From: Saprospiraceae bacterium
GTDB taxonomy: Bacteria; Bacteroidota; Bacteroidia; Chitinophagales; Saprospiraceae
DNA: 64,000 nt
Direction of reading: 5' to 3'
NCBI GenBank assembly: GCA_027080725.1
Contig: JALWRC010000064.1
Span: 1-64,000 of the forward strand
This document shows, in pieces, positions 24,644 to 34,994 of the stretch; within the stretch, counting starts at the first letter, position 1, and every line of letters begins with the position of its first letter. The notes under the pieces were generated by a model. That model was not told the DNA's origin. It did not search any database and saw only the letters and a program-made list of their open reading frames with translations. Made by a program: the position numbers and the translations under genes.

Positions 24644-25768
24644 TTATTCGTCCACCCATTCAGCGAGAAACATATTGGTATCGTGCGTGCCGCCGTTGTT
24701 GCGATTGGATGAGAATACGAGGTACTTTCCATCGTAGGAGAACATCGGGAAGGCATCAAAGGTTTTGTCCGCGGAAATGCGTTCCAATCCCGTCCCATCA
24801 TCATTGATCATATACAAATTAAACTCATATCCTCTCTTACCGGCGTGATTGGAAGAGAAGATGATTTTCTTTCCTGAAGGATGAAAATACGGCGCCCAAT
24901 TGGCCTTGCCGAGATGAGTGATTTGGCGCAGGTCAGTACCATCTACATTTACAGTGTATATCTCCATCTCCGTAGGCTGAACCAGGTTTTGCGCTAATAA
25001 CTCTTTGTATTCTTTAATCTCTTCCGGTGTTTTGGGACGGGAGGAGCGAAATACCAATCGCTTGCCATCCGGGGAGAAGAATGCCCCACCGTCATAACCC
25101 AGTTCGTGAGTTATTTGGCGTACATGGGAGCCATCTACATCCATGATATAAAGCTCCAAATCTCCGGAACGCATAGAGGTAAATACGATTTTGTCGCCTT
25201 GAGGAGACAAGGTAGCTTCCGCATCATACCCTTCGAAGTCCGTCAGTTTTTTCTTGATATTCCCCTTGAGGTCTGCTACATAAATATCGAAGGTGGGATA
25301 AATGGGCCATACGTACTTCTTGCCACTACGGGGTGGTTCAGGTGGACAATTCTCACCGCCTTCATGTGTTGAAGCATAGAGAATAAGGCTATCGCCCGGC
25401 ATGAAATAGGAGCAGGTTGTGCGCCCTTTTCCCGTACTGACCATTTGCGGGCGACTCTTGCGCAAGTCATCGTCGAGATTCATGACAAAGATTTGATCGC
25501 AATGCAATCCCCAGGCCTTGTTGTTGGATTGGAAAACGAGTTTCGAATTATCAAAGCTAAAATACGCCTCTGCATTGTCCCCCCCAAAGGTCAATTGGCG
25601 AATATTCTTAAAATGCTTTTCTTCAGGATAAATCAATTTAGACTTTGCTGTTTCTGTAAGGTCCTGTGCTTTTTGTTTCTTATCTTGTGCAGAGTTTTGA
25701 TCACTGTTGACGCAAGCAGTCAGTGTCAATAGTATAAAGCTCAGCAAAAAGGTTTGCTTTGTTGTCAT
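24644..25768 (-). CDS. PD40/TolB-like beta-propeller lipoprotein
   Basis: The 374-residue protein has a lipobox LTAC (lipid-modified Cys19). At least five PD40/WD40-like blades follow, each with a short S.DG..(I/L)(V/I)F.S pattern (LSPQGDKIVFTSMRSGD, FSPDGKRLVFRSSRPK, FHPSGKKIIFSSNHAGK, FSYDGKYLVFSSNRNN). Such propellers bind proteins or glycans at the cell envelope. It converges on the sortilin-like gene with a gap of 21 bases. The function is unknown. Confidence 0.82.
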   Translation of the reverse strand: MTTKQTFLLSFILLTLTACVNSDQNSAQDKKQKAQDLTETAKSKLIYPEEKHFKNIRQLTFGGDNAEAYFSFDNSKLVFQSNNKAWGLHCDQIFVMNLDDDLRKSRPQMVSTGKGRTTCSYFMPGDSLILYASTHEGGENCPPEPPRSGKKYVWPIYPTFDIYVADLKGNIKKKLTDFEGYDAEATLSPQGDKIVFTSMRSGDLELYIMDVDGSHVRQITHELGYDGGAFFSPDGKRLVFRSSRPKTPEEIKEYKELLAQNLVQPTEMEIYTVNVDGTDLRQITHLGKANWAPYFHPSGKKIIFSSNHAGKRGYEFNLYMINDDGTGLERISADKTFDAFPMFSYDGKYLVFSSNRNNGGTHDTNMFLAEWVDE

Positions 25769-25873
25769 GGTTAGTTGTATTTTGTTTCTATTCGTATCGA
25801 GTACAATTTGTTTTAGATATATACTGCTGTAGTCAAAAATTGTTCATTGTCCATTGTCTACTGTGGTTGGTCG

Positions 25874-25894
25874 ATGGTCAATGGTCAATGGTCA
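25874..25894 (+). repeat. Short tandem repeat (ATGGTCA x3)
   Basis: Three perfect copies of the heptamer ATGGTCA lie between two minus-strand genes (24644-25768 and 25995-26342), next to related CATTGTC words at 25840-25860. It is a likely slippage-prone site upstream of the PD40 lipoprotein. Confidence 0.6.
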
Positions 25895-25994
25895 ATTGTT
25901 GATCCACCGTGCTGAATATCGACCAATAAAATTGACCGTCAATAAGTAATTTCTATTGGATAAAAGATGAGGTGAGGGCGTGTAAAACTGCGTT

Positions 25995-26342
25995 TTAATT
26001 GGAAACATTGTTGTAGAAGAGAACCCCTTCTTTGGCATCGTAGCTCACGACACCGGTATTGAGATAGAGGTCCTTTTTGTAGGGAAATTTTCGGGCATCA
26101 ATGATGTACACCTTGCAACCAATGGCTTGGCCGAGCTCCGGGTTTTTGTCCCGCCAATTATGAGCGAGTTCCAGTGCTGTTTGTTTGTAATTCTTCTTCC
26201 ATCGCTTACCATAGAGGACTTCGATAGAGATAATCCCATTGTTAAAGGAGAGCAGCTTAGAGGACAGCCCATAGCTGACCCGATAAACCATGTCTGAGCG
26301 CAGGAGGTGTTTTTTATTTAGTTCCTCGATATTCATTTCCAA
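25995..26342 (-). CDS. Hypothetical protein
   Basis: A 115-residue protein without signal peptide or membrane segment. Visible parts are SDMVYRVSYGLSSKLLSFNNG, KRWKKNYKQTALELAHNWRDKNP, and a strand-rich end (GCKVYIIDARKFPYKKDLY). I do not recognise a family. The codon use resembles its neighbours, so it is probably a real gene. A second ATG two codons in (26336) is equally possible. Confidence 0.6.
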   Translation of the reverse strand: MEMNIEELNKKHLLRSDMVYRVSYGLSSKLLSFNNGIISIEVLYGKRWKKNYKQTALELAHNWRDKNPELGQAIGCKVYIIDARKFPYKKDLYLNTGVVSYDAKEGVLFYNNVSN

Positions 26343-26531
26343 TCATTTTGTCCTGCCTTACTCTTCTACGAAAACTATGCCAATTAATAAATGACTCTGA
26401 AATAGTCCAACGTATTCTTTGTGTTCCTTCTATGTTGGCATAGAGATGGCTCTTTCATATGTGTGAGCTCCAAGAGATGAGTGTTGAAAAGGAGTTTAGA
26501 AAGAAATATTGGATTTCGGAGTGTGATTTTA

Positions 26532-26545
26532 GGTATGAAATGGTA
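26532..26545 (+). repeat. 14-base dispersed motif
   Basis: Exact GGTATGAAATGGTA about 70 bases upstream of the coiled-coil gene at 26615. The next bases continue as TACCTTTA, a near match to a -7 box, so it may overlap that promoter. Confidence 0.6.
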
Positions 26546-26614
26546 CCTTTACGGGCTAAAGATAAAAACCAGTACTACCGTACAAATACCGGAGATTAAC
26601 ATAATCGGATAAGG

Positions 26615-27313
26615 ATGACAGATTTTTTGAAAAAGTTTACGTCTATTTTTGTAGTAGATGATGGGGACAATAAGGTAAAAAAAGGGGAATCCCGCAAGCC
26701 TTCGGTTACTTCTGAGACATCATCACCTGCAGCATCTTCCCCCATATCTTCTGATGAGATGGATGCAGGCTCTTCCGGTGTTCCTGCAGTAAGCAAACGC
26801 ATGACGCGGATGTTGTTAGAGGCGATGGAAAAGCAAAACTTGCCGGGCTTCGACTATTTGGAATTCAAACAAGCCCTGCTTTCCCTTAAGAATATGGAAA
26901 TGGATGAGGCTACCCGTTATAAATCCGTCCTCACGATGTCTAAGGCTATGGGAGGTAGCCTGGAGGAGATAAAAGCCAGCGGCCAACACTATTTGGATGT
27001 ATTACGGGCAGAGTACCAGACCTTTCAAGATGTTTTGCAAAAAAGGCACAAAGAACGTGTAGTGGCACGTGAAGAGGAGGTCGCTTTGAAGCAAAAACAA
27101 GTGGCTGCAAAGAAGCAAATGATAGAGCGTTTGAAGCATGAAATAGCAAAGCTGGAGGGAGAGGTGCAAAATATTGAGACCGATATAAAAACGGCTCGAA
27201 CCAAATTGGATTCCACAAAGGAGTCCTTTGTGGCGACCTATCAACATATGCAAAACGTAATACGTAATGACTTAGAAAGGATTAACCGCTACTTGACAAG
27301 TGAGAAGAAGTAG
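26615..27313 (+). CDS. Coiled-coil protein of unknown function (partner 1)
   Basis: This 232-residue soluble protein has a Ser/Thr/Pro-rich, probably disordered segment at residues 22-60, a helical domain at about 65-130 (TRMLLEAMEKQNLPGFDYLEFKQ) and a long coiled coil from about 135 to 225 rich in Lys, Glu and Gln. There is no signal peptide. It lies 47 bases before the membrane coiled-coil gene and is likely cotranscribed with it. The pair resembles envelope-stress proteins in make-up only. Confidence 0.65.
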   Translation: MTDFLKKFTSIFVVDDGDNKVKKGESRKPSVTSETSSPAASSPISSDEMDAGSSGVPAVSKRMTRMLLEAMEKQNLPGFDYLEFKQALLSLKNMEMDEATRYKSVLTMSKAMGGSLEEIKASGQHYLDVLRAEYQTFQDVLQKRHKERVVAREEEVALKQKQVAAKKQMIERLKHEIAKLEGEVQNIETDIKTARTKLDSTKESFVATYQHMQNVIRNDLERINRYLTSEKK

Positions 27314-27360
27314 ATAGTTATGATTGAGCAGGAACTTTACCATTTCAAAACAAGATAAGG

Positions 27361-28371
27361 ATGTCCACCAAAATCAAACATAGGCGATTTAAACCCGAAC
27401 TGATTACAGCAGGGGTGTTGGCAGTGGGCGTTTTTACGGTATTGGGTATTTTACTCTCGAGCTATTGGATGTATTTGATATTAGCCGCATCGAGTCCGGT
27501 GATGCTTGCCGGATTAATGCTCGCAATGGGCGTAATACTTTTTATGGCACTCGATGGACCTACGCGGACGTTATTCCGCTATATGTATATGAGCTTGAGT
27601 CGTTGGGTTACCGGATGGTTTGTCCATGTCAATCCGGTGGATGTTCTTCATGATAACATCAAGCAACTGGAAGCACGCATGCGAGATATGCGCATCCAAC
27701 GCGATAAGTTGCGTGTCGAGATTCATAAGATTATGGAGCTGGTGCGCAATAATAAAATAGAAATACATAACCTGATGAAACGCGCTAACCGGGGGCAACA
27801 AAAGGAGGATAAAACCCATACTATTATCAATTCGAGAAAGGCCGCCAGAAAGGATGCTTCCAACCAACGTCTCAGCCAATTACTCAAAAAAATGCAAGGC
27901 CTGGAGGAACTGCTCGATAGAATGTACAATAATGCCTATATCATGGTGGAAGATGTGAAGGACAGGGTAGAGCTCAAAGTACTGGAGCAAGAAGCCCTCA
28001 CTTCCGGACATTCGGCTATGAAGAACGCAATGAGTATTTTAAAAGGAGATATTGACCAGGCCAAGGCTTTTGATAAGGCAATGAACGATATAACGGAAGA
28101 TGTACAAGGGAAAATCGGTAAAATCGAGCACTTTATGGATATGTCCGAGCACTTTATAAATACCATAGACTTGCAGAATGGGATTTATGAAGAGAAAGGA
28201 CTGGAAATGCTCGAAAAATGGGAAAAGGAAGACCTGCCGGCATTGGATATGGAGCACACCATTACCGGGATACACCCGACCCCGCAAGAAGCATCCGAAT
28301 TGTCTACACAAAAAAATGATAAGAAAATAACCCCGGATAGATCATCGGCATATGATGAATTGTTGGATTGA
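27361..28371 (+). CDS. Membrane-anchored coiled-coil protein (partner 2)
   Basis: This 336-residue protein has two membrane segments near the N-terminus (about residues 15-35 and 40-62). A mostly helical, strongly charged cytoplasmic part follows, with coiled coils at about 95-135 (LHDNIKQLEARMRDMRIQRD) and 175-260. The C-terminal 45 residues look disordered. It lies downstream of another coiled-coil protein, and the two could form a membrane-attached complex. I do not recognise a family. Confidence 0.65.
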   Translation: MSTKIKHRRFKPELITAGVLAVGVFTVLGILLSSYWMYLILAASSPVMLAGLMLAMGVILFMALDGPTRTLFRYMYMSLSRWVTGWFVHVNPVDVLHDNIKQLEARMRDMRIQRDKLRVEIHKIMELVRNNKIEIHNLMKRANRGQQKEDKTHTIINSRKAARKDASNQRLSQLLKKMQGLEELLDRMYNNAYIMVEDVKDRVELKVLEQEALTSGHSAMKNAMSILKGDIDQAKAFDKAMNDITEDVQGKIGKIEHFMDMSEHFINTIDLQNGIYEEKGLEMLEKWEKEDLPALDMEHTITGIHPTPQEASELSTQKNDKKITPDRSSAYDELLD

Positions 28372-28491
28372 GTAGAGAGGTTCTATTCTGTTAAGTTTGC
28401 CTTTAAGATTTACCGTCTAACACTATTTGTCTTGGAAGTCATTGAAAATGAGAATCGGAAGCAGGATATTTTTTTGATGAGGAATAGTGTC

Positions 28492-28505
28492 CACCATTTC
28501 ATACC
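28492..28505 (-). repeat. 14-base dispersed motif (one mismatch)
   Basis: The minus strand reads GGTATGAAATGGTG, between the coiled-coil gene and gyrA, about 100 bases before the gyrA start. Confidence 0.5.
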
Positions 28506-28545
28506 AGCTCGACCTGAATATCAAATAATTTATATGCATAATATG

Positions 28546-28576
28546 TCTGAAAATTAAATAGGAATAGGTACCTTTG
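28546..28576 (+). promoter_or_regulatory. gyrA promoter
   Basis: TCTG at 28546-28549 and TACCTTTG at 28569-28576 are 19 bases apart. This is the spacing of the Bacteroidota TTTG/TAnnTTTG promoter. The gyrA ATG is 29 bases after the -7 box. Confidence 0.65.
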
Positions 28577-28605
28577 TCGCTTGATTTTTGCACTCAAAAT
28601 GTATT

Positions 28606-31068
28606 ATGGCAGACGGAAGGGTTATACCGGTAAATATTGAAGATGAGTTGAAGTCCGCATATATCGATTATTCGATGTCGGTGATTGTGGCGAGGGCATT
28701 GCCTGATGTGAGAGACGGCCTAAAGCCGGTGCATCGCAGGGTATTGTATGGCATGTATGAATTGGGACTGCCTTATGGGCGTCCTCATAAAAAATCAGCT
28801 CGTATTGTTGGGGAGGTGCTGGGTAAATATCACCCGCATGGTGACAGTTCAGTATATGACACGATGGTGCGTATGGCACAGCCATGGTCCTTGCGGTATC
28901 CATTAGTTGATGGGCAGGGCAACTTTGGTTCGGTAGATGGAGATAGTCCTGCGGCTATGCGATATACGGAAGCCCGGTTGGCACGAATAAGTGAAGCGAT
29001 TTTACAGGATATAGAGAAGGAGACAGTAGATTTTCGTCCCAACTTTGATGATTCATTGGAGGAGCCCACGGTGTTGCCTACTAAGATTCCCATGTTGTTG
29101 ATTAATGGAGCTTCGGGTATTGCAGTGGGAATGGCTACGAATATTTTGCCCCATAATCTAGCGGAAGTCAATGCTGCGATCAAAGCGACCATAGACCATC
29201 CGGAGATTACCGTGGATGAATTGATGGAGTATATCAAAGGGCCGGATCTGCCAACCGGAGGCATCATCCATGGCGTAGCCGGCATCAAAGATTATATGGA
29301 GACCGGAAGAGGGAAGGTGGTGGTACGGGGCAGAGCATCGATAGAGACTTCCTCAACAGGCAAAGAGTCTATCATCATCACGGAAATACCCTACCAGGTT
29401 AACAAAGCTTTGTTGATTAAAAAGATAGCGGATTTGGTCAATGAAGAGAAATTGACCGGGATTAGTGACGTGCGGGATGAATCGGACAGAAAAGGAATGC
29501 GCATCGTTATTGAGCTCAAGCGAGATGCTATATCCAATGTGATCCTCAGTAGTCTTTACAAATATACGCCTCTCCAAACTTCCTATGGAGTGAATAACAT
29601 CGCATTGGTCAATGGAAGACCGGTCATGCTGTCGACCAAACAAATGATCGAAGAGTTTGTCAAATTTAGATTGGAAGTCATTGTCCGGCGGACCCAATAT
29701 GACTTGCGCAAAGCTGAAGAGCGTGCTCACATCCTTGAGGGATTATTAATCGCTTTGGATCATCTGGACGAAGTCATCGCATTGATTCGCGCTTCCAAGA
29801 CGGTAGAAGAAGCCAAGAACGGCTTGATGAACACGTTCGAATTGTCAGAGATACAGGCCAAGGCAATCCTCGATATGCGTCTACAGAAGCTGACGGGATT
29901 GGAGCGGGATAAGTTGAAGGCAGAATATGAAGAGCTTAAAGAGAAAATCGCTCATTATAAATCCATACTGGAAAGTGTCGAAAAGCAAAAACAAATCGTC
30001 AAGGACGAACTGGATGAGGTGACGGAAAAATACGGGGACGAACGCCGTACAGACATCACATTTGCATTGGGTGATATTAGTATCGAGGATATGATCCCCA
30101 ATGAAAAAGTGGTCATAACGATTTCAAGATTGGGATACATCAAACGAACGAAAGAGGACGAGTATAAACGGCAAGGGCGGGGAGGAACTGGTTCCCGTGG
30201 ATCTAAGACCAGAAATGAAGACTTCATCGAACATATCTTTACGGCAACCAATCACAACTACCTTTTGTTGTTTACAGAGCGAGGGCGTTGTTTTTGGTTG
30301 AAGGTGTATGAAATACCGGAAGCCACAAAGGTCTCCTTAGGGCGCAACATCCGAAACATCATCTCTATTCCAAAAGAAGATAAAGTCAAAGGCTATATCG
30401 TGGTGGAAAATTTGTCCGACGAAGACTTTTTACAAAATCATTATATCCTTTTCGCGACCAAACGAGGACTTGTCAAAAAGACAGTGCTTAAAGCGTACTC
30501 CCGTCCTCGAGTAAACGGTATTTTTGCCATAAATATCAATGACAACGATGAGCTCATCGAAGTGCGATTGACGGATGGTGATAACCAAATTCTTCTCGCT
30601 AAGAAAATGGGCAAGGCCATTCGCTTCCATGAATCAAAAGTTCGCTCCATGGGCCGTGGCGCTACCGGAGTGCGGGGAGTCGAACTCGAAAGTGAGGACG
30701 ATTTGGTCGTCGGGATGATATGTATGAAAGAGGATGAAGGTAAAACGGTATTTGTGGTTTCTGAAAAAGGCTTAGGAAAGCGGTCTGAATTGGATGATTA
30801 CCGGATAACCAATCGGGGTGGTAAAGGAGTGAAAACGATACAAGTGACGGATAAGACGGGATACCTCATCGCAATCAAAGCGGTAAGTGATGAGGATGAC
30901 TTGATTATCTCAACCTTAAAAGGTATTGTGATTCGAACTGCCGTCAATACTATTCGGGTAATGGGACGTGCTACTCAAGGTGTACGCATAATAAAGCTAA
31001 AAGGTGATGATGCGATAGCCGATGTTGCAGTGATTCAGCATAGCGATTCCGGAGAAGAAGAAGAATAA
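28606..31068 (+). CDS. gyrA: DNA gyrase subunit A
   Basis: GyrA is the DNA breaking and rejoining subunit of gyrase. The start at 28606 (MADGRVIPV) is preferred to 28588, giving about 820 residues. The winged-helix region with the quinolone-resistance segment ([19 protein letters not shown]) and the catalytic Tyr in [10 protein letters not shown] are clear. The GyrA box in the C-terminal beta-pinwheel reads [11 protein letters not shown], a divergent form of QRRGGKG, as is common in this phylum. A Ser at the position before VYD (HGDSSVYD) is the usual sensitive-type residue for quinolones. The acidic end (SGEEEE) is normal. Confidence 0.95.
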   Translation: MADGRVIPVNIEDELKSAYIDYSMSVIVARALPDVRDGLKPVHRRVLYGMYELGLPYGRPHKKSARIVGEVLGKYHPHGDSSVYDTMVRMAQPWSLRYPLVDGQGNFGSVDGDSPAAMRYTEARLARISEAILQDIEKETVDFRPNFDDSLEEPTVLPTKIPMLLINGASGIAVGMATNILPHNLAEVNAAIKATIDHPEITVDELMEYIKGPDLPTGGIIHGVAGIKDYMETGRGKVVVRGRASIETSSTGKESIIITEIPYQVNKALLIKKIADLVNEEKLTGISDVRDESDRKGMRIVIELKRDAISNVILSSLYKYTPLQTSYGVNNIALVNGRPVMLSTKQMIEEFVKFRLEVIVRRTQYDLRKAEERAHILEGLLIALDHLDEVIALIRASKTVEEAKNGLMNTFELSEIQAKAILDMRLQKLTGLERDKLKAEYEELKEKIAHYKSILESVEKQKQIVKDELDEVTEKYGDERRTDITFALGDISIEDMIPNEKVVITISRLGYIKRTKEDEYKRQGRGGTGSRGSKTRNEDFIEHIFTATNHNYLLLFTERGRCFWLKVYEIPEATKVSLGRNIRNIISIPKEDKVKGYIVVENLSDEDFLQNHYILFATKRGLVKKTVLKAYSRPRVNGIFAININDNDELIEVRLTDGDNQILLAKKMGKAIRFHESKVRSMGRGATGVRGVELESEDDLVVGMICMKEDEGKTVFVVSEKGLGKRSELDDYRITNRGGKGVKTIQVTDKTGYLIAIKAVSDEDDLIISTLKGIVIRTAVNTIRVMGRATQGVRIIKLKGDDAIADVAVIQHSDSGEEEE

Positions 31069-31211
31069 GAAATATAGTATCTTGTAAGGAAAGGGAAGAT
31101 TCGTAGCGGAATTTAACCTTTGTTTAATAAACTTTAGTAATATTTTAGTAATTTTATCCTTCACTACATGGTTATAAGGATGATTATGATTTTAAACAAA
31201 ATTTTAGACCA

Positions 31212-32501
31212 ATGAAAAAAATACTTTTTATTCTGTTATCCATCGCTTTTGTGGGATCAGCAGTGGCGCAAGAGGCTCATGATTACAAGAAGGACCTCAA
31301 AAAAGCCAAAAAATTCCTATCCAAGTATATTTTTGACCCTACTGAAAATTTAGATAAACTATCTAAAGCAGCTTCCCTTATCGATGGTGTGGTCCAATCG
31401 GAGGATTACAAACTCTCGACAAAAGCCTGGACTTTACGAGGTAAGATTTATAATGAATTAGCCGCTCGAGATGAGGTGCAACTTCAGTTGAATCCCAAAA
31501 ATGAAATCAAAGATCCTAAGGTAGCTCTGAAGGCTTTTAATTCCTTCATTAAGACATATGAAAATGCGGTAAAGAAGTATCAAAAGAAAGATGCTCTGAA
31601 GGGATTAAGAGAGACCGCGCGATATCTCAACTCTATCGGGTATGCGCTTTATGGGCGAAAAGACTTTAAGTCTGCTTATGAGAACTTTAATGCCGTGCTA
31701 AAAATTGACGATTTGCTTAAAGAAAACGATAAGAAACCCGTTTTTTCTAAGGATGAAGATTACCTCAATGAGGTATATATCGCAGGAATCGCTGCAACAA
31801 GTGCCAATATGCAGGATGCTGCAAAGACCCATTTCGAATACCTTCTGAGTAAAGGCTATGATAAGCCGGTAGTGTATGAGGGACTTTTCAAATATTATCT
31901 TGAGAAGGACCCTGCAAAAGCAGAAGAATATCTAAATAAAGGAAGAGCTAAATACCCCGAAGAAACGTCCTTACTTTTTGCTGAAATCAATTATTATCTC
32001 AAGAAAGGCGAAATGGATAAGTTGATTGATAAACTCAAACTCGCACGCGAAAAAGAGCCGAATAATGTCTCTATCGTAGTAACAGAAGCCAATATTTATG
32101 ATAATATTTATCAAAAAGCCCTGGATAGCAATGACGTAGCGAAGGCGGATGAATATTTTGCCAAGGCTAAAAAAACATATGAAGAGGCGTTGGAAATGGA
32201 TCCGAAGAACTTTATAGCTACCTATAGTATGGGAGCCTTATATTACAATAAGGCAGCCTCAGTGTTGAAAGAGGTGAATCAACTGGCAGATGATTTTTCA
32301 AAAGAAGGTATGAAAAAATATGAGGCCAAGAAAAAGGAAATGGACGGATACTTCGATCAGGCATTGCCTTATTTTGAGAAAGCCAGGACATTGAATCCCA
32401 AAGATAGAAATACATTGATTGCCCTTAAAGAGATTTATGCCCGAAAGAATATGATGGATAAATCAAAAGAGTGCAAGGAGCTATTGGATACACTCCAGTA
32501 G
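31212..32501 (+). CDS. Secreted tetratricopeptide-repeat protein
   Basis: The 429-residue protein has a signal peptide (MKKILFILLSIAFVGSAVAQ). Helical TPR-type repeats follow across residues 60-425, e.g. SIGYALYGRKDFKSAYENFNAVLKIDD, KAKKTYEEALEMDPKNFIATYSMGALYYNKA, and FEKARTLNPKDRNTLIALKEIY. It would act as a periplasmic or outer-membrane protein scaffold. The upstream region (31069-31211) is AT-rich. A strong terminator follows at 32670. Confidence 0.82.
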   Translation: MKKILFILLSIAFVGSAVAQEAHDYKKDLKKAKKFLSKYIFDPTENLDKLSKAASLIDGVVQSEDYKLSTKAWTLRGKIYNELAARDEVQLQLNPKNEIKDPKVALKAFNSFIKTYENAVKKYQKKDALKGLRETARYLNSIGYALYGRKDFKSAYENFNAVLKIDDLLKENDKKPVFSKDEDYLNEVYIAGIAATSANMQDAAKTHFEYLLSKGYDKPVVYEGLFKYYLEKDPAKAEEYLNKGRAKYPEETSLLFAEINYYLKKGEMDKLIDKLKLAREKEPNNVSIVVTEANIYDNIYQKALDSNDVAKADEYFAKAKKTYEEALEMDPKNFIATYSMGALYYNKAASVLKEVNQLADDFSKEGMKKYEAKKKEMDGYFDQALPYFEKARTLNPKDRNTLIALKEIYARKNMMDKSKECKELLDTLQ

Positions 32502-32669
32502 TTTATGTAACTGAACTCTTATGATTCTTTTGTCAATGCCTTGATTAATTGGGTGGTCTGATGAAGTTTAAGGGGGATTGAATTACATATTATGCTCAAA
32601 ATCTGCCCCTTAGCTAAGGAGGCCTAATAAGAGTTTGAAAGGTATAAATGGTTAAGTATTATTTTAAAG

Positions 32670-32696
32670 CAGCGCCATCCAGGCGCTGTTTTTTTT
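32670..32696 (+). terminator. Intrinsic terminator after the TPR gene
   Basis: A CAGCGCC/GGCGCTG stem with a 5-base loop is followed by eight T residues. Confidence 0.88.
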
Positions 32697-32768
32697 GTAT
32701 TATGCCTTCCGTTTGAGCAATAAGTAGTATATTCGTATTTGATTATATAATATATAAACATTGATAAT

Positions 32769-34994
32769 ATGAAACATCTATACTACACCGCGGTTCTGTC
32801 CTTCCTTTGTTTTGCCTCTGGCCTTAGTGGGCAGATCCTCATTTCTGAGATTATGTATAATCCACCTGAATTTGGCCAAGATTCATTGGAATACATTGAA
32901 CTACATAATAACTACCGCGCAAACATCAATTTGAAAGGGTATACCTTTACTGCCGGGGTGACTTACACTTTTGGAGATACTATTCTGCCGGGAGGAAGCG
33001 ATATTGTTGTAGCAGTTAACAGTCATGCCATGCAATCGGTATTTGGTATTTCGACATTGCAATGGACTTCAGGTGGGCTGAGAAATAGCGGAGAGACCAT
33101 TGCTTTGGCGGATGCTGACGGCAACGCTATTGACAGTGTTACTTATTCCAATTCGGGTGTGTGGCCGGCAGAGGCTTATGGCAAGGGGCATTCGCTCGAG
33201 TTATGCAACACCGGAAGAGATAATGGTTTGGGGCAAAATTGGAAGGCTTCCTCTACAGCGACAAAATCCGAGATCAACGGTTATGTATTATATGGAAGTC
33301 CCGGATCTCCTAACAATGTGAGTTGCGCAGAGCATATCATTGAATTGAGAAATTTTGCTTTTAATCCAGCCGAACTTACCATTAAGGTAGGAGAAACGGT
33401 GGAATGGCAGAATAAAGAGGGACGGCATAATGTAGATGGCAAGAAAAATGTTTATCCTGACAATCCGGTGGGATTCTACAGCGGAGATCCAAAGGCCGGT
33501 GATTGGTCTTTTGCCTTTCGTTTTGATTCAGTGGGAGAATATTCTTACCGTTGCGATCCCCACTTCCAACGCGGAATGACTGGCACAATACATGTCGTCA
33601 ATGATCAAGCCCCGTCTCTCGTTATCAATGAAATCATGTACAATCCCCCCGGAAAAAGTGATGATTCACTCGAGTATATCGAGTTGTACAACGCCGGAGA
33701 TACTGCTATTCAGATAGGGGGGATTCATTTTACTTCAGGGATTGAAGCAACCTTGCCAGATAGTCTGCTACCGGCTCACAGTTATTTGGTCGTTGCTAAA
33801 AATGATACGGCTTTCGAGCATGTTTTTAATACAAAAGCGATCCAATGGACCTTCGGTAGTTTATCCAATTCCGGGGAGAGCATCGAACTCAGTACTGCAC
33901 TCAATACGGTAATAGATAATGTTTACTATCACAATCAAGGGGATTGGCCGGCTTCTGCCAATGGGCAAGGAGCATCATTGGTATTGTGCGATCCACTGAG
34001 CAATAACAACACCGGTGCAGCTTGGGGAACTGAGGCGGAAGCCTCTGGAGGGGCTATTGGTGGAGTAGACCTGTATACCAGCGCGGGATATGAGAACACT
34101 TGCGACAGTGGAGTGGATAGTCTTCCTTTGTATCGTATCGATGCGTTGCGCTCTATTGATGCTGTTGGCCTTCCGGATAGTCTCGGAGTAGAGTGCCGGG
34201 TAAGAGGAGTCGTCTATGGAGTGGATTTACAAAAAGGAGCTAGGGTCCAGTTTACCTTGTATGATCGCAGTGTCAATATGGGAATGGGGGTATTTGGTAC
34301 GGACAAAAACCGCTACGAAGTGACCGAAGGGGATTCTGTTGAGGTTACTGGAAAAGTCGGCTTCTTTAACGGTTTGACGCAGATGAACATTACTGAAGTC
34401 AAAGTGCTTGGAAATAATAGCCCATTGGTGGAGCCTCTTGAAGTGGATAGCCTCGGGGAATATACCGAATCAAGGTTGATATTGTTAAAGGATGTCGAGA
34501 TCATAGACCCCTCCAAGTGGAAGGGAGATGGCAGTTTCTTTACTGTTCAATTGCAAGGAGACGATGACAAGAGGTATACTATGTATATAGATGATGCGGT
34601 AGATCTCAGTCAAATGGATAGGGCGCCGGAAGGGCCTCTAAATGTCACCGGTATCGGGTCCCAGTTTGACCCCAGTGAGCCCCACAATTCAGGTTATCAG
34701 ATAGCTCCGAGATACTATAAGGATATTGAGATTTTGTGGAGTACAAACAATTCTCATGCCTCCCCTGAAGTCATCCTCTATCCCAATCCGGCTAACACTC
34801 AAGTGGTTTTATTGTCCGGGAAAAGGATCAAGCAAATACAGATTTTGAATGCAATCGGCCGGGTCTGTGAGAAAAGAGTAGGGGATGACATAAAGCAGGT
34901 TGATGTTTCGAGTTTGCCTACGGGCATCTATGCCATGTGTTGTAGATTTGAGAATGGTCAAGTAAGGGTGAAAAAGTTTTTAAGAATTGAGTAA
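32769..34994 (+). CDS. T9SS-exported lamin-tail/cupredoxin protein
   Basis: In this 741-residue protein a signal peptide (to about residue 21) is followed by a lamin-tail domain (SEIMYNPPEFGQDSLEYIEL, about 25-185) and a plastocyanin-like cupredoxin domain (about 188-282) with the full type 1 copper set His220, Cys262, His265, Met270. Next come a second lamin-tail domain (NEIMYNPPGKSDDSLEYIEL, about 286-450), an OB-like region (about 470-655) and a T9SS type A sorting domain (YPNPANTQVVLL to the end). It is therefore exported to the surface, where it could bind copper or take part in electron transfer. A cupredoxin inserted between two lamin-tail domains is unusual. Confidence 0.85.
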   Translation: MKHLYYTAVLSFLCFASGLSGQILISEIMYNPPEFGQDSLEYIELHNNYRANINLKGYTFTAGVTYTFGDTILPGGSDIVVAVNSHAMQSVFGISTLQWTSGGLRNSGETIALADADGNAIDSVTYSNSGVWPAEAYGKGHSLELCNTGRDNGLGQNWKASSTATKSEINGYVLYGSPGSPNNVSCAEHIIELRNFAFNPAELTIKVGETVEWQNKEGRHNVDGKKNVYPDNPVGFYSGDPKAGDWSFAFRFDSVGEYSYRCDPHFQRGMTGTIHVVNDQAPSLVINEIMYNPPGKSDDSLEYIELYNAGDTAIQIGGIHFTSGIEATLPDSLLPAHSYLVVAKNDTAFEHVFNTKAIQWTFGSLSNSGESIELSTALNTVIDNVYYHNQGDWPASANGQGASLVLCDPLSNNNTGAAWGTEAEASGGAIGGVDLYTSAGYENTCDSGVDSLPLYRIDALRSIDAVGLPDSLGVECRVRGVVYGVDLQKGARVQFTLYDRSVNMGMGVFGTDKNRYEVTEGDSVEVTGKVGFFNGLTQMNITEVKVLGNNSPLVEPLEVDSLGEYTESRLILLKDVEIIDPSKWKGDGSFFTVQLQGDDDKRYTMYIDDAVDLSQMDRAPEGPLNVTGIGSQFDPSEPHNSGYQIAPRYYKDIEILWSTNNSHASPEVILYPNPANTQVVLLSGKRIKQIQILNAIGRVCEKRVGDDIKQVDVSSLPTGIYAMCCRFENGQVRVKKFLRIE

